From Tyto alba (taxonomy: Eukaryota > Chordata > Aves > Strigiformes > Tytonidae): 64,000 nucleotides of DNA. The DNA is taken from positions 25,905,323 through 25,969,322 of the forward strand of contig NW_024881272.1 of assembly GCF_018691265.1 (NCBI RefSeq), written 5' to 3'. A program made the position numbers and the translations under genes. This document shows, piece by piece, positions 23,298-43,600 of the stretch. Every line of letters begins with the position of its first letter. Within the stretch, counting starts at the first letter, position 1. A model generated the notes under the pieces. That model was not told the DNA's origin. It was given only the letters and a program-made list of their open reading frames with translations, and searched no databases.

Positions 23298-26200
23298 GGC
23301 TGCTCTGCTTTTGAACTGGAGAGCTGGGCTGAGGCTGCAACAGGGCTTCTGGGGCAACTGTGTCCCAGTGACAGAGTGAGCAAGATATTTCCAGAATGTA
23401 ATTACTGAGAGTGCCTCCCCCCAGTTACCTTTCCCCTCCTAGATATTAGAGACATGGTAGTAATAAAAAGACCTGGTCACATGGGTTGTATAACTCAGAG
23501 CAATAAAGACAGTCAAGGACTAGATGCAGAGAGGTTACCTATTCTTTAATCCGTCCCTACTTTTTGCAGAAAAGGTAATAGCAAAAATGATGAGCTGACC
23601 TTGGACTGACAGTTTCAGACCTTCAGACAACTAATTTAACAAGAACCCGTGAGACGGGCTATGTGGGGTGCAACAGGGTAAGTCTTTGTTTCAGTTAAAA
23701 AGATCTTGGATTTTTCCTATTGCTACAGCTTGGTCTTTCAATAATGGCAGAGCAAAGACACCACCTATTCATGCAGTTATTCCTTTCCCCACAGAGACTG
23801 TCATAATAGCTGTACAGCAACATCCCAGTCATGCAAAGGGTACTTGTCTGTCACATTCTGGTGGTGGCACTTTCTCACGTGCTGCCAAGCACGACGGGAG
23901 CAGCGGAACCAGCAGCGAGAGCAGTTTGCTCGCACCGCTGTGGGATGCGGTTCCTGCACAGGACCAACGCCGCTCTCCGAGCTAACCCATTATCAGGTGG
24001 TACCAGCAATTTTACACTCGAAGCAGCCTGTAAATTAAGTAAGTATTGCAACATATTTGTAAGACAGCTATACTAAATGCTTCCAGATATAAATTCATCC
24101 TCGAGACATGTGTGGTCAGATGGGATCCAGGCAGCTCACATTACTCTGCAACACTTGCTGGGCTCTTGCCGTGATTTCCTCATATATCATGTGTTTGGAA
24201 GCTTGAAACGCTATTATTTTTTTTGGCATTACAGCTCCATTTCATCTGTCAGCACTAAGCTCTGCAGGAACACACAGGGACAGATGGTCCTGGACTCTTC
24301 TTCCTATCCGAATAAACACAGACACAACCCGGGAAAGCAGCTGCTGCAAGGTCACACTCTGGGGCAAAGTACTGATTTGCCACCTAAATTTCTTGCTCAG
24401 TCAACCAGTTCTTCTGCAGTGAATGTCAACAGTATGAGTTAAATCAGTGAGGAAGATCTTCTTACGTTTAGATGTCTATATTAGTTGGAGAAATTCCCAA
24501 GAACATGAAAGCAACTTCCATAGCCTGATGTGTCCATGGTTGTGGTATGGGACAGGAATTCTTCAGTGTAACATTTATTTTCTTTTATGTTTATGGCCTG
24601 ACCTGTCATGGCATACACGGCCATCATGTGGACATCCACAGCATCAAGTCAACCATGCAGAGACCCTCTGCAAATATTTGACCTTCCAAGTATTCAAGTG
24701 TTCTTTAACACCCAACTGTAGTTTTGTCAGCCTCAGATGTCCAGAAGGTCAAGCCAAGCCTCTGTTCATCCTGCTGATCTCCCTGGACTTCTCTAGATAA
24801 CAGGACACTCTTGTAGCTGCTTTTTCATGCTGAGATCTTTTGGAGACTCTGTACTTTAGTCAGGATGCCTGGGAACAACAGGGCTGTAGGTTCTCCTGGT
24901 GCTAAGAGCTGACTGTTTCTGTCCTTGTCCCAATCCCTTACAATGACCAGACCAGTGCTGTCCCCTTTCACTTTTCTCCACTTGCAGCTCTGTGGCCACT
25001 TCACTTTCCCTTTTGAATTTCCATGGTTTCTTCCCCTGCAAAAACCCCTGAATTATCTTCCCCAGGCTGTTCTAAAGAGTGTCAGACCAGATGTTCATGG
25101 CCCTTCTTGCCATGAAATCTCTGAAATTACGTGAGAAAGGCATTTCTCTCCCCTCCACCAATGAAACAGAAAATGCAGAGGCTAGAGGCTGGATTAGGCA
25201 CCCAGTTTTTCTACCACTCAAGTTCAAATTCTTGACCCAAATCCCCATAAATGTGGATTTAGCCACTTTGTCCCCTATGTTCCCTCCCTATCAGCTCAAT
25301 GCTTGACATGTCACTTGGCCTTCAAGGCAACTCATATCTCCTTGGTTCCACAGTCAACAGTTGTCACTGGTTATTAAATATCTATCAGGGAGTCAGATGG
25401 GTAAAAATCCACCTTGTTCTGTAACCCCATGGTCAAACCCATTATCCAGGGACTTTGTCACTAGTGAGAATTCCTGTGTTGGTATAAATTTCATCTGAGG
25501 CCATGACAGCAACTCCACTGACCTGGCCCCTCCACCTGTGGATCTGTGGATCTTGGGGGGATTTCTGAGTGATTCTGATGATTGCTGAAAGATGCTGGCT
25601 AGATCCAGATCAGACTGTCTGGTAAGTGGGTAGATGCCACAGGACACCCCAAAACAGCTCCACTGATGCTGACCAAAGGCTCAACCCCCAACTCTCCCTG
25701 TTTCCCTTATGTGGACCTTATAAATCAACCAACTACACAACATTTCTGGATTTACGGGTGTGCTTCAGGTCTTCACATGAGAGATCCACAGTAACAATCC
25801 CACCTTCCATTTTCCTCAGCCCCATGAAGTTACCCTTCTCCTCCCTCCACAGTCATGGGCAAGGCCAGACAAGAAGCTAGTTGTTTATGGACTGTTTTCT
25901 AGAGAGAGGTCCCTGGAAGAGCCTAAAGGCCATTTTAGAGCTGGTTGAAATGAAAAAAAAGCCTGAAGGAAGGACAGCTTCGGGACAGAGTCCATGATGC
26001 ATTGGAGATGGGGAATGGGGTCTCTTGTAGCATATACCACTTAAACCTAACTTCAGGGTTAATCCCAGGCATCATGGCAGACCTGTCCAAACTCTCTCAG
26101 TGACCTCATTTGATAACAAGTACATGATAACATTGCTCTCCTCACACCCTTCACCTGCCCACTCTATTTAGGTCAGCTTCACATTTTGAAGGCAGCTTGC

Positions 26201-29200
26201 AGAGCTGTAAATCTGGCTCAGAAGGCCCAAAAGTGGCTCCTTATGCTGTATGTTAATCCTTCTCTTCCTCCTCAGGTAGACAAGAAGCATCGGCAGGAGC
26301 CTCCTGACCAATTGCAATACAGATACTTCCCAGTCAGCTCGCCCACCAGCCAACTGGCCAGCCAGCTAACCAGCCTGCACTGCTTCCTCTCCTGATGGGA
26401 AGCCCATTAATCACAGTGCTGCAAGACAAGTGGAGGATCATAGGAAGAGCTAGATGTGTCTCCTACGCCTTCTATGGCCATGAGGTCCCTGGAGTCATGT
26501 GCTCTTGCTCAGGAATGTGAAATTGTATGGCAAATAGGGTCCCTCTTGCTCTAGCTACAGCCAAAGCCCTCTCTAAGAAATGCCTAAGCTGACAGACTGC
26601 AGCTTTCTGCATCCTAAAGAACAACCTTTAACTCTCCTCTGAACTTTTGCACAGATCCAGTTGGCTCTGCATAATGAGATAGACTTAGTTTCATGGACAC
26701 GGCCAAGTGTGTGAAAAGCTAACACTGTTCAGTGCCTGACAGCTATGTTCTCCGAGACAACACAAGGAAGGTTGGTGTGTTCTTTAAACTTCAAAATTTT
26801 TGAGTGGTGTGGCTGTAATGGCTTACTAGTCTTTGGCCCAAAGGACTCAGAATGTCAGCAACTGGTGGGGAGAAAGCAGGATGACAAATGCCAGCCAGAG
26901 AATATAACTCCTTCCTCTTCTTCCCAGTCTGAAGAACCAGGGACACCATTTAAATGTAAGTTACAGCGGTCCAGTTCAGGGAACAGTAACATTGAGGAGA
27001 TGAAGAAATGTGCTAGAACAAGGCTCAAGCAGCCAAGCACCTAGGTCTGGAGAGACAGGGGAGATTTTCAGCTGTTGTCATTGGTTCTTTCCAATGCATC
27101 TTCCTGCTGTGCTAACGAAAGCCCAGTGCCATGCTGACAGCCGTAGTGTTGACTGGGTCACCTCATTCCAGCTGAAGAACTTATGCAACTATTATAATTG
27201 GAGAAATGCTGAAGAAACTTAGTGTTATAGACAACGTTGGCAGACTAGAAAAAGGGTATTTGCAGCCCAGGAACAGATTAAGAGTAGATCACAGTTGATG
27301 TCTTTCAAGAGAAAGCGTGTTTCTAGAGCAGTCTTCTACTACCAGCATGCCGAAGCAATGGACAGACCCCATCTTCAGCCCAAACTTTATCAGGCATCTG
27401 GACACACATGGTAGGAGCTGGCTGTTAGCCAGCTGACATGCCCAGTGCCTTTTGCACTCTGGGTACTCATGATGGCAGGTGTCTCAATGTCAACGTTCTT
27501 GTCCCATCTTATGTGGAAATGTCCAGGCTTCCAGCCTCAGGATGCAAACCCAAAAGTGTGTGAGGAGCTCCTGAAACATCACTGCTGGGACTGGAGGCCA
27601 CTGTTAGAAACTACTGCTTCCGATACATCATGAACAAACATTTGCAAAATATCACCATCTGAGAACTAGGTGATGATGCACATGACAGAGACTGTGTATC
27701 ACACTAGCTAACATCAGCAGGTATTGATTGATTGTTCACTCTGAAAATCCACAGCTGAACTTCCAAGAGGAGACAGAAACAGTAGGCTGCACAAACATCC
27801 CTCCAAGGGATAGGAAGTTGGAGCCAGCTGAACTCGCAGGGTCCCTCTGTGAACAGTGAAGCTGAGAGGTTCAGTCTTTGAATGGCACTCACTATCTTCT
27901 AGCTCATGGCAGTGAGAACAAATCCTCTCCCTTGAAAGGACCCACAAGGAATATTGTAGTGCCTGTGTTGGAAAGAGAGTCAGGCTAAGTCTTCTTGCTC
28001 TGTGCCCTAGTTTACCCACACATGAAGAGAAAAAAAGCCTCATTGAATTAGGTTGTGTATTTCAGCAAAGGAATCTAAACAGATGCAAAGTAATGCTGCC
28101 CCAAATACCCTCAGATATGGCTCTTTATACTGTGAGTTCCCAAGAGGGTTTGAAAGCTCAAAGCAGTTGCATGTGAAAATTTCAGGTGAAAAGGGAGTTG
28201 ATTTAACAATGCTTCTTCCTGAGGAGTGCTGTGCACTACACCTAAGCATTGCTGAAGTTCTGTTGATTTTTCTCTCAAAGAGCACAGGTTGAGTCCAGCT
28301 TTCACAGCTGAGCACCTTCCTATGCTGCACCCAAACTGGCACATGCCTTGACCTTCAGCCTATTTGCAATGAGCAGCATATCACAACAGACGAGCAATAT
28401 ATCAACAATCCCTCACACGGGTTCATAGCAGCCAGACACTTCACATCTCCCTGAGGCTGAAATATAAACGGTACTGTCTGTACCTAGGGCTTCATCTTCG
28501 TGATCATTAATTAACAAATAGGCCACAAGCCAGATGAGGGAAAGGTTACTCACTTCACTAACTTTCAAATATTTTTGTGGAGTCAGGTAATTCCCAGACA
28601 GTGGGTCCTGTAAGACTTTTTAATATATTTTTTCTGTCTAAAAAGTTTAAATACTTTCACTGGGGCTGTGGAGATTCATTTCAGCCAAAAATCTCCATGT
28701 CTTTGTTGCTATAAAAAGTATATATCTGGACAATGAATACCAGATAAACAGTAGATTTTTCAGTAAAATTACTCTATTAGCAGAAAACATGAGTTTTAAT
28801 TGGACATGGCATAATTTGGACTAAAAACTAAAGGAAAGTGTCAGAACATCAGAAGACCCTGCTAACATCAGAAGCTAAGTTGAAGAGAAACACCCACAAA
28901 ATTCAGCAGCCCCTATGTAGTAGTCCATCAGACTGCAAGGTTCAGCAGCTGATGACTCATTTGATCCTCATAATATCCCAACATCCAAATGGGAAGTGAT
29001 TTCAGCCTATCCGGGGATCCTCCTCTTTGCAGTATGCCTGGAAGTCACCCACATATGGCAGGCTTCCTGCTCAAGTCCTCCACCAACTCCATAATTCCCT
29101 CCAAGCCATTCCAGGCTTCTGTGCCTATGGGATGTGAGCCCAAGTAACCAGCAGGATCTGCTCAGGGATTGCTAGAAGGGCTCTTAAATGGGGCCCAACC

Positions 29201-29884
29201 AAGCACTGCATTGGAGAGGTAAATGTGGTGATGTGAAGCCTTTTTTGGAGGATGGTGGGATGTCATGTAGATGGGGGAGGAAGGATGCACCAGGACTGTA
29301 GAGGGAACACAACCTTACCATCACTCCTCCCTTTCAGGGTAGACATGTCCTCAATCTCACTGCAGTTCATTTTGCTGCTCTGCTGCTCTCCCTCTCCTTG
29401 TCTTATCTATTGACCATGGTAATTCTTCTGGGCAGCAGTTTTGTCTCCTGACTTGTCTATGGTAGGACCTCCTGGAGAACAGGGCCATGGCCCCTTCTGT
29501 GCTGATCAGGTTATGTCCATTCTTTTGATTATAGTCCAGTGGTGCTGTGTGATGTTGCAGTCACTCAGAGCACTGTTTTACAGCTGGAGGCAGCTGGATC
29601 TGCCCAGCCCGTGTGTTGGGCAGACATGGCCCATTTGTTCCTCACTTCATACAGGCAGATGAACAGCTTCCATACCTGAATTTGGCTGAGGACAGCACGG
29701 AGCTCAGCTGGAGCCTAAGCCTGGCTGCCTCTTACCTTCCCCGTCCTGTGGCTTCATCCACCTAGGCATGGATGACTCTGAGTGCTTTCACTTACTGCTG
29801 GGGTTTACAGAACTTCAAAGAAACTAGCAAATATGTAGAGGTTGTTTGTTAACAAACCGCCTCTGTCCACAGGTTGCTGGAAGC

Positions 29885-29897
29885 AGGTCAAAGGGTG
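29885..29897 (+). promoter_or_regulatory. DR1 nuclear-receptor element (HNF4 / PPAR-RXR type)
   Basis: AGGTCA-A-AGGGTG is a direct repeat with one-base spacing, about 70 bp upstream of the TATA box of the second CYP4B gene. DR1 sites bind HNF4 and PPAR-RXR, which control many liver and gut CYP4 genes. Its function here is inferred from sequence and position. Confidence 0.55.
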
Positions 29898-29933
29898 AGT
29901 AGGAGCAGCAGGCAATCGGGCTGCTGACCAAGC

Positions 29934-29940
29934 TGACTCA
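29934..29940 (+). promoter_or_regulatory. AP-1-type site (TGACTCA)
   Basis: Perfect TGACTCA heptamer 25 bp upstream of the TATA box of the second CYP4B gene. Motif match only. Confidence 0.4.
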
Positions 29941-29965
29941 GCTCTTACCGTGATGTTCCTGCTGC

Positions 29966-29972
29966 TATAAAT
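29966..29972 (+). promoter_or_regulatory. TATA box of the second CYP4B gene
   Basis: CTATAAATT lies about 155 bp before the ATG, which would put the transcription start near 29995 and give a 5' UTR of about 125 nt. The first copy has no equivalent. Confidence 0.7.
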
Positions 29973-30120
29973 TGCTGCCAGCAATGCCTCACCAGGCTCA
30001 GCTCCAGCAGAGCAAGAGGGAGAGGATTTTTACCTGCACCTAGCTCCCCATCAGGCGCAGGCACAGGAGGAGCAGAAGAGGAGCAGGCAGCAGAAGGCAG
30101 CATCAGGACACAGGGCCAGC

Positions 30121-37105
<6,985 letters not shown>

Positions 37106-37880
37106 TCCTGTGGGGTACCATGGTGAGGGGCAAGTGCTTTCCCAAGGACCACCCTCCACCCAGAAGTTTAAGAAGGGGACAACAAACAGCCCCACCCTGG
37201 CTACCTTGGTCCTCTCCCACATTAACCTCCTTCCCTGCTGCTGTCCAGGGAGGCACACTGAGCCCCCTTACACACACGCTGAACCCAGCAGGTCCAGGTC
37301 CCATCCTTGCACAGGGAACAGCACTGCCAAGAAGATTTTGCAGCACAGCTGTGGCTCAGCCTTCACCTCCACGGGCATCCTCCATGTCCTACTCATCTCC
37401 TCACCTCCAACCTGCCCTTGCACACTGCCTGGCAGAACTGTCACCTGCTTGTGTATCTGCAACGTTGCCAGTCCCCTGCTCGGCCATGGCAGTGAATAAC
37501 ACTGGCATGGTTTGCACGGGTGTCTAAAGCCCGGACACTGCCCAAGCACCATGTCCCTCCCCTGCCTCCAGCCTGGGTGTGCTGGTGCAGGAGAGCTCCT
37601 CCCTGCAGCCACACTGCATCCCCACGCACCACCCTCCAAACTATTCCCCCTAATCCATTCTGGGGCTGACGCTGTGCCTGCTGTTATAGAGACAAAAGCC
37701 AGCAGGTTTTTCTGCCCTGGCGCTGAACTTCCTTGAGTTGAGGCTGCTCAGGAGCCAGTGCAAAGACGTGTCACCAGCTAACCTGGAACAAGCACCCACC
37801 ATGCTGAAAACAACATGCAATCAGCCTTGTTGTCTTCTCTGAAATGAGAATAAAGCCTTGTGGAGATGCTCCCCAAGCGT
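37106..37880 (+). other. 3' UTR of the second CYP4B gene
   Basis: About 750 nt of non-coding sequence ending at a canonical poly(A) signal. The open frames in it are short and overlap on both strands. Confidence 0.75.
37849..37854 (+). terminator. AATAAA poly(A) signal, second CYP4B gene
   Basis: Canonical AATAAA 744 nt after the stop codon, followed by a GT-rich stretch (TTTGTATTTGGGGGGG) about 40 bp on. Confidence 0.8.
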
Positions 37881-39804
37881 GGCTTTGGCTTCCTTTGTAT
37901 TTGGGGGGGCGGGGAGAAAGTGGGTGCAGGATGAGTCCCAGCAGCCCAGAGACAAGTCTGTGCCCAGGGCTGCAGCCCTGCAAGTGTTTTCTCAAGCTGC
38001 AAGGGCTGTTTCAGTGCGTTTGTCCCCTGTTGAGGCTGAGGAGCCTGTTTCCACCCCTCCCACACTGTGGGTCACCAAGACCTCACCTCTGCCTCCGGGA
38101 GTTTCTGTGGTAAGGAAACAACTGAAACACTCTGAGGTCAAACTAAGCAAAACAAAAATCACTGCCAACACACACCCCCCTGCCCCGTAAATGCTGGTGG
38201 TAAGAACAAAATCAGCTTGCAAAAAACTGAAGTCCCAAGAGGGAGCACGAGTCCATCTCAAGCCTGTTTCTGCAGAGGCTGAGAACTGACTGTCAGTACA
38301 TGAGTGAGCTGAGCGAGGGGTGCAGGTGGGCGCTCACCCTGGGGCCGGGCTTGTTTGGGGGTGTAGGGACCCACCGCAGGCCCTCATCCCAGCACCAGCC
38401 AGAGGTGGGGTCCCAGGCCAAGGGGAACTGTCTGGGTGAGCTGCAGGTCCAGGGTGGAAAACGGATCACTAGGTGGCAGTGGGAGACCCAGAAAAACCCA
38501 AAGTCCTCCCCGGGCCCCGGCAAACCCCCCCTGGGCTTGGCAGGGAGCACTGCCAGGCCCAGCAGGGCAGCAGGTGGGCCCGATCCCTTGGGACATCCCC
38601 ATCCCCACCCACGCAGGGCAGCAGAGCAGGCATTGCTCTGTCACAGTCCCCAGTATGATGGTGGCATTACCCACAACACAGGGAAAGCTTGTCACTGCAA
38701 GTGCCTGGCACTCAGCAGGCATCAGGGGAAACTGAGGCACGGAGGGCTGCCCATGTGCTGTGCCATGCCATGGTGAAAGACAAATCTGTTTGTCCGGCTT
38801 TCACCCATGGCAATAGCATCATCAGTATCATTGCAGGCACTAACATAGACAAACCATGTCCATCTGTCTGGGAAGCTCACCTCTGGTGATGGCCAGACCA
38901 GGACAGCCAAATCTGAGCATCTTCTCATCTGAACAAACCCCTGCAGCCCCCTGTTCTCCATCTCAGCCGCCTGCTGCGTCCTCAGTTTGAGAAACAATGT
39001 TCCTCTAGGGTTGGATCCAGACCTTTGTTTTGGCTGTCTCAGTACCTAGCAGGGTAGGGGTGCTGTGAATAACCAGCAAGGTACAGATTTTATTTATTTT
39101 ACAAGGCAGCTGGAGTCTGAGTTCCTCTTCTCCCGACCGTTCCGTTCTCACCCCCAGGAAGAGGTTGGGTGCGGGTTGTGTAGGTGCTGATGCCACCACC
39201 CTTGCACTGCCCGTGGACTCAGGTTGGTCTCAGAGGTCAGATTCCAGCTCTCCTGCCAGCTCCAGCACAGTGAGGCCATTGGAGGGCAGCAGTTTGATAC
39301 AGCTTTTCACAACTGGCCCTGTTTGTCAGACACTTCAGCCACCCATCCAGGAACAAGAAAGCCGCTTCGTAGCTCTGCTCATCCACTTTCTGGCTTGTGA
39401 TCCAAGCAATGAGACTGGGGAATGCTTGACCACAAAGACCCAGCCCAGTCTCCTTGGTGGTGGGTTGCAAAGAAAACTAGGTGGCACCTGAAGACGTCCC
39501 TACAGCATCTTCTGGTTTGGGCATGGGGGGATAAGGCCAGAGCAGGAAAAGTTAGATCTGATGAGGACCCACAGCTGCAGCCCATCCCTGCCTCCACACC
39601 ATGCCCTGCTTGGCCGCCCAGCCCTATGTTTTGAGACCATCAGCCTACTTACTGCCATGATGGAGGCTGCTCGTTTGGTTTCCAAGGGTCCTGCTGGCTG
39701 TTACAAACTGCCAAACCCCAACCACTTCCAGCAGAGACCTTCCCCGGGGAAACCGCTCTGGGAAATCTGCTCAGGAAAGAGGAGAAATTACTTCCATCTG
39801 TTAT

Positions 39805-39805
<1 letters not shown>

Positions 39806-39837
<32 letters not shown>
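39806..39837. repeat. Poly-A tract (A32)
   Basis: Uninterrupted A run. No retroposon body was recognised on its 5' side. Confidence 0.95.
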
Positions 39838-39842
<5 letters not shown>

Positions 39843-40509
39843 ATTATTCCAGGCAGTTCTGACAATAATTGAGGTAACCTGAGACAAACACTTTAAAATC
39901 TCTCCCCATTAAGAATTACATTTAACCCTAGTTTGTAGTTTGAAGGACCAAATCTTTGGGGGGAGGATTTCACAGCACCAATCCATTATGGAGCCATAAT
40001 GCAGCAGCAACCAAGAGAAAATTCTTCCATTTTTCAGCTTATCCAGGTGAAACCAGGCAACTCAAACATCCCCCTCACCTTCAAACACTGGCAGTTTCTG
40101 GACAGCAGCATGTACAAGATAACCTCCTCTGCCAAGCCACCTCTAAATGGCTTTGAGAGCAGCAAAAAGCAGCAGCACGGGGAGCTGGGCAGCACCCAGT
40201 GACACAGATCTAATCGCCTCAGCATTTGCCCCAAATGTCTCCCTGCCAGGCAGTGACATTTTTGCGCTGTCTCGGCTCTCCCTCCATCACCATGACTACA
40301 GCAGCCACCAATCCACAGACGAGTCCTTCCAGGGTACCACCAAACCCTCTGGGAGATGCTATGAGAGCCAGCCCCTTTGGCAGGGAGACACTTCGGGGAC
40401 CCCGGGACAGACCGTAGCACCAAAATTTCCCCTTTTTCTTCTTTCCCTCCTCCTTTTTAATTTTTTTTTCTTCTTTTTTGAAGCACAAACAATGGAGCTA
40501 AAAGGTTGG

Positions 40510-40655
40510 GTATCAGGCCGATAATCATGAATGACGTGTCGTTATTACACACCACACATTCATTATCTCCCACTCCAGCCATGTCACAGGCGGCTGGAGG
40601 AGGGCAGATAACAGGGTGCCTTCATGCAGATGGCTTATTATCAGGATGTTCCAGG
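40510..40655. promoter_or_regulatory. GATA-rich cluster with E-box and ETS-like sites (candidate enhancer)
   Basis: Within about 145 bp: TATCA (40511), CGATAA (40519-40524), TTATCT (40563-40568), AGATAA (40607-40612), E-box CAGATG (40627-40632), TTATCA (40638-40643) and the ETS-like CAGGATGTTCC (from 40642). The position, on the far side of PDZK1IP1 from TAL1, parallels the mouse Scl/Tal1 +40 erythroid enhancer, which depends on GATA/SCL sites. Enhancer activity is inferred. Confidence 0.45.
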
Positions 40656-43600
40656 AGGGGCTTTAAGACAGTTAGTGATGCTGTTTGCCAGTTAAAGATT
40701 AGAGACCCCAGAGAATAATTAACAATCCCAAACCCCAGTTTTTCTGCTGGATTCTTCTGCTTTCTCCCCCCTCTCCCATCCTCTTTAATCTATTCACTCT
40801 AGCAGGTGTAATAAAGTGATAAGGACAGGCTCCGGGGATGTTTGTTTGGCTACTATGGTTGTATAAACCAACAATGGATGGTATTTTACTTTTGGCTTTC
40901 AGTGGCTTGAATCGAGACCAAAAACTTTGCAGCCCCCTTGCCCACACACAGCCACTCCTACACACCGCACTCCTGGCTTCCACCTGTGTGGCTGGGCTCC
41001 TTCCACAGCCCGAAGGACCACGATGGTAGGACAGGCTCCCAATTTGCTTCTGGAGGTCCAAATTACATTGCTTGGGTGTCAAGGCACCCTATGCCAGGAC
41101 ATAAAGACCAGGCTACATTACTTGAGGCCAGGGCTAGAGCTGGTGGTCCTTTCAGCAGCGGTTTACCTGCACATGACAAGTCTTTAATTAAACTACGTTG
41201 GAATAAATCATATGGTAGGTGTCCACCTGCCTATGCTGCTCCAGGGTTGTGGTCACAGCTGGAACAGAAACACCTTAAGCCTCCACAGCTAAAGAGCCTC
41301 AGGAGAGATCAGAGAAGCATCAGAGTAAAGGTAGCTTTCAACAAATTCCCTGTTATCTGTGGGTCCAAGAGATGAGCTGTACCCTCCTAGGCCACAAAGG
41401 AAAGCTGTGGTACATCTTGTAACAAAGTGGTAATGCGAAAACAACATCCTGAATATCTTCTACCCAAAAGGAGACTATCCTGTCCACAGCAGGTCCCAAC
41501 CCTGAACATCTTCCTGAAGCCCAAGTTTCAGAGACACTGGCATTACTGAGTGAGAGGTAGGATGGGGTACCCACTGATGTCCTTCCCCTTCATCGGTGGG
41601 CGTGGGGTGACTTGTGGAGGACACGGCCACCTCCCCTGCTGCCTTGAGAAAGGTGCTGGGAAGGATTTGGCCCCCAGACAAGTTGGCTCAGGGCCCTTCA
41701 GAGAGGTCACCAAGGCTGTTACAGGTGTCCATCACCTGAGGGATATCAGGTACAGCCCTGGCTCCGGAGGGCACGCCTCAGCTCACAGGGTCAACGCAGC
41801 GGTTGAGAGTGCTGGGACAGCAGAAGTTGCCTTCCTGATCACGCTCATCCTGCCAGGGAGGGATGAGACAGCATTGTGCTTTAAAGAGCATCCCCGACCC
41901 TATCAGCAAGAGATGAGATATCCTAATTATGGCAGTACAGGCAAGGATCCGGGCCGTATCAGCCAGCACAGAAAGGTAAACAAGAAATATAACAATGGAC
42001 CCTTAACACTCATTAGCTGTGTCAGATAATACCTCACTTTTCTCCCTTTGGGGCTTAAAATCTAATTAAGATTTTCCAACAATAAATTTCATTTATGCTC
42101 ACTCTCTTTTGTTCTTTTTAGGATCACGCCAAGAAGCAGCCATGAGCCAGCTGCACAGCTTGTGGGAAAGCAGCCTGCTTCACACAGCCAGCCTTGGGCC
42201 GTGCTTGACAGACAAGGGAAACTGAGGCAGGACAACATCACAGGCTATGCAGAGGTGAGGTCCCACTGGGCAGGTAATGCAGTGGCTCTTGAGAAAGAGG
42301 TTTTCCCCAGGAAAGTGAACTCTGAAGGGGCACTGGCTGGGATAAGAGCAAGCATCAAGGTTCCTGAGCTAGCCCAGAACATGCAGCGGTAAAGCCCCAT
42401 CCCTCTGCTTGCTTGGAACTATGACCGTGGGAGGGATCCACAGGGAAAGGGACCCACGGAGCCCCCAGCACACCTCCACTCCAAACCCACACCCAGGCAC
42501 TGCTGCGGGAACAGCTTGGGCATTCGTCACATACCCGGGGTGTGCACAGGGCAGGGAATAAACTCTCACTGTTACTCATTATGAGGATGCCATTTCTAAC
42601 TCCTTTTGCAACTGAGAGGTAAAAATTAATGTGCTCCTCTCCTCTCGCCACACCCCCAGCCCCCAGCCCAAGTGCTGATGCGGCAGGAACACGCAATGAC
42701 TAATCCTCCTTAAACCCTGCTGAGTGAAGCAGAACTCCGGAACTCCGGGGAGCTTGTTTTTTCCAAACCCGCGTGATGTTTGGCACCTGCAAAAGTCAGG
42801 GGAGCAGCATCCATCAGAGGCACAAGTGGGGAGGTCCAGGACCCAGCCTGGGGCTGGCTCAGCCTCCAGCTGCCCAAGGGAAGGTGGGAGAAGGGAACAG
42901 CTCTGACGTGATGTTGGAGACGGCAGCCATCGTGCCTCCGCACCCAAGGGCTTGACCCCTCCAACCCTTCTGCCTGTTTTTTTTCTACCCTCATGCAATT
43001 TCTCAGCTGGAGCTGTGATTTCCCAATGCCAAGTCTCGAGGGTGTTTTCAAAATTCTTGCCTACATGAGGCTTTTCAGAGAGATGCCTTTCAGGGTAGGT
43101 CTGTTACTGGAAGGCTCCTGTTTTACTCCTATGCCTGAATTTTTATGTCACCACCCACTAGGGACCTGGACAGCTTCACCTGTGGAAAGCGAGAGTGGCT
43201 CCTGATGAGTGGTGGCAGCCAGGTCCAGCTCCAGCTCCCTACTCCACCCCGGAGGGCTCCCAGCAATGGGAAGTGGCCCATTTTGGGCTGAGCCCCCCAC
43301 TAGGACTGTCGCATCTTCACTTTGGGGAGTGAATACCCGTCAGGTTTCAGTGTCATAGGAAAACAGGGTGTTGTGCAAGCCCCTACCTGGGGAAGCAGCG
43401 GGCTGCCTGCGCCGTGCTGGGCAGCACCTCCTCCAGGACAGCTTTGAAGCTTTTAAGGTCACTGGCAGATGCAGTGGAGCAGAGAACAGCCCTTGCAACA
43501 GGAAAGCCCATTCAGGGTTGAAACACGCAGCAGGAGCTCTGCTACTGAGAGGCGAAGAGGTACCTCCAGCCCCAACCACCCCCTGCCTGTTTCTGGAATC

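Larger units (their letters stand above)
18011..29880. other. Intergenic region between the two CYP4B genes
   Basis: About 11.9 kb without a supported gene. No CYP4-like exon or pseudogene was recognised, and the open frames are short and unlike known families. Contents noted: a 77-bp tandem duplication (19488-19638), an AT-rich stretch (20815-20900) and a 7-bp tandem repeat (23201-23297). Confidence 0.7.

Noticed and set aside
24856..25647. Chain of minus-strand open frames that could suggest an old retroviral gag remnant
   Set aside because: No retroviral motif (zinc knuckle, protease or polymerase), no flanking LTRs and no continuous frame; could not be supported.
18011..29880. A third CYP4 gene or pseudogene between the two copies
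   Set aside because: No heme-loop, ExxR or I-helix motif was found on either strand in this interval.
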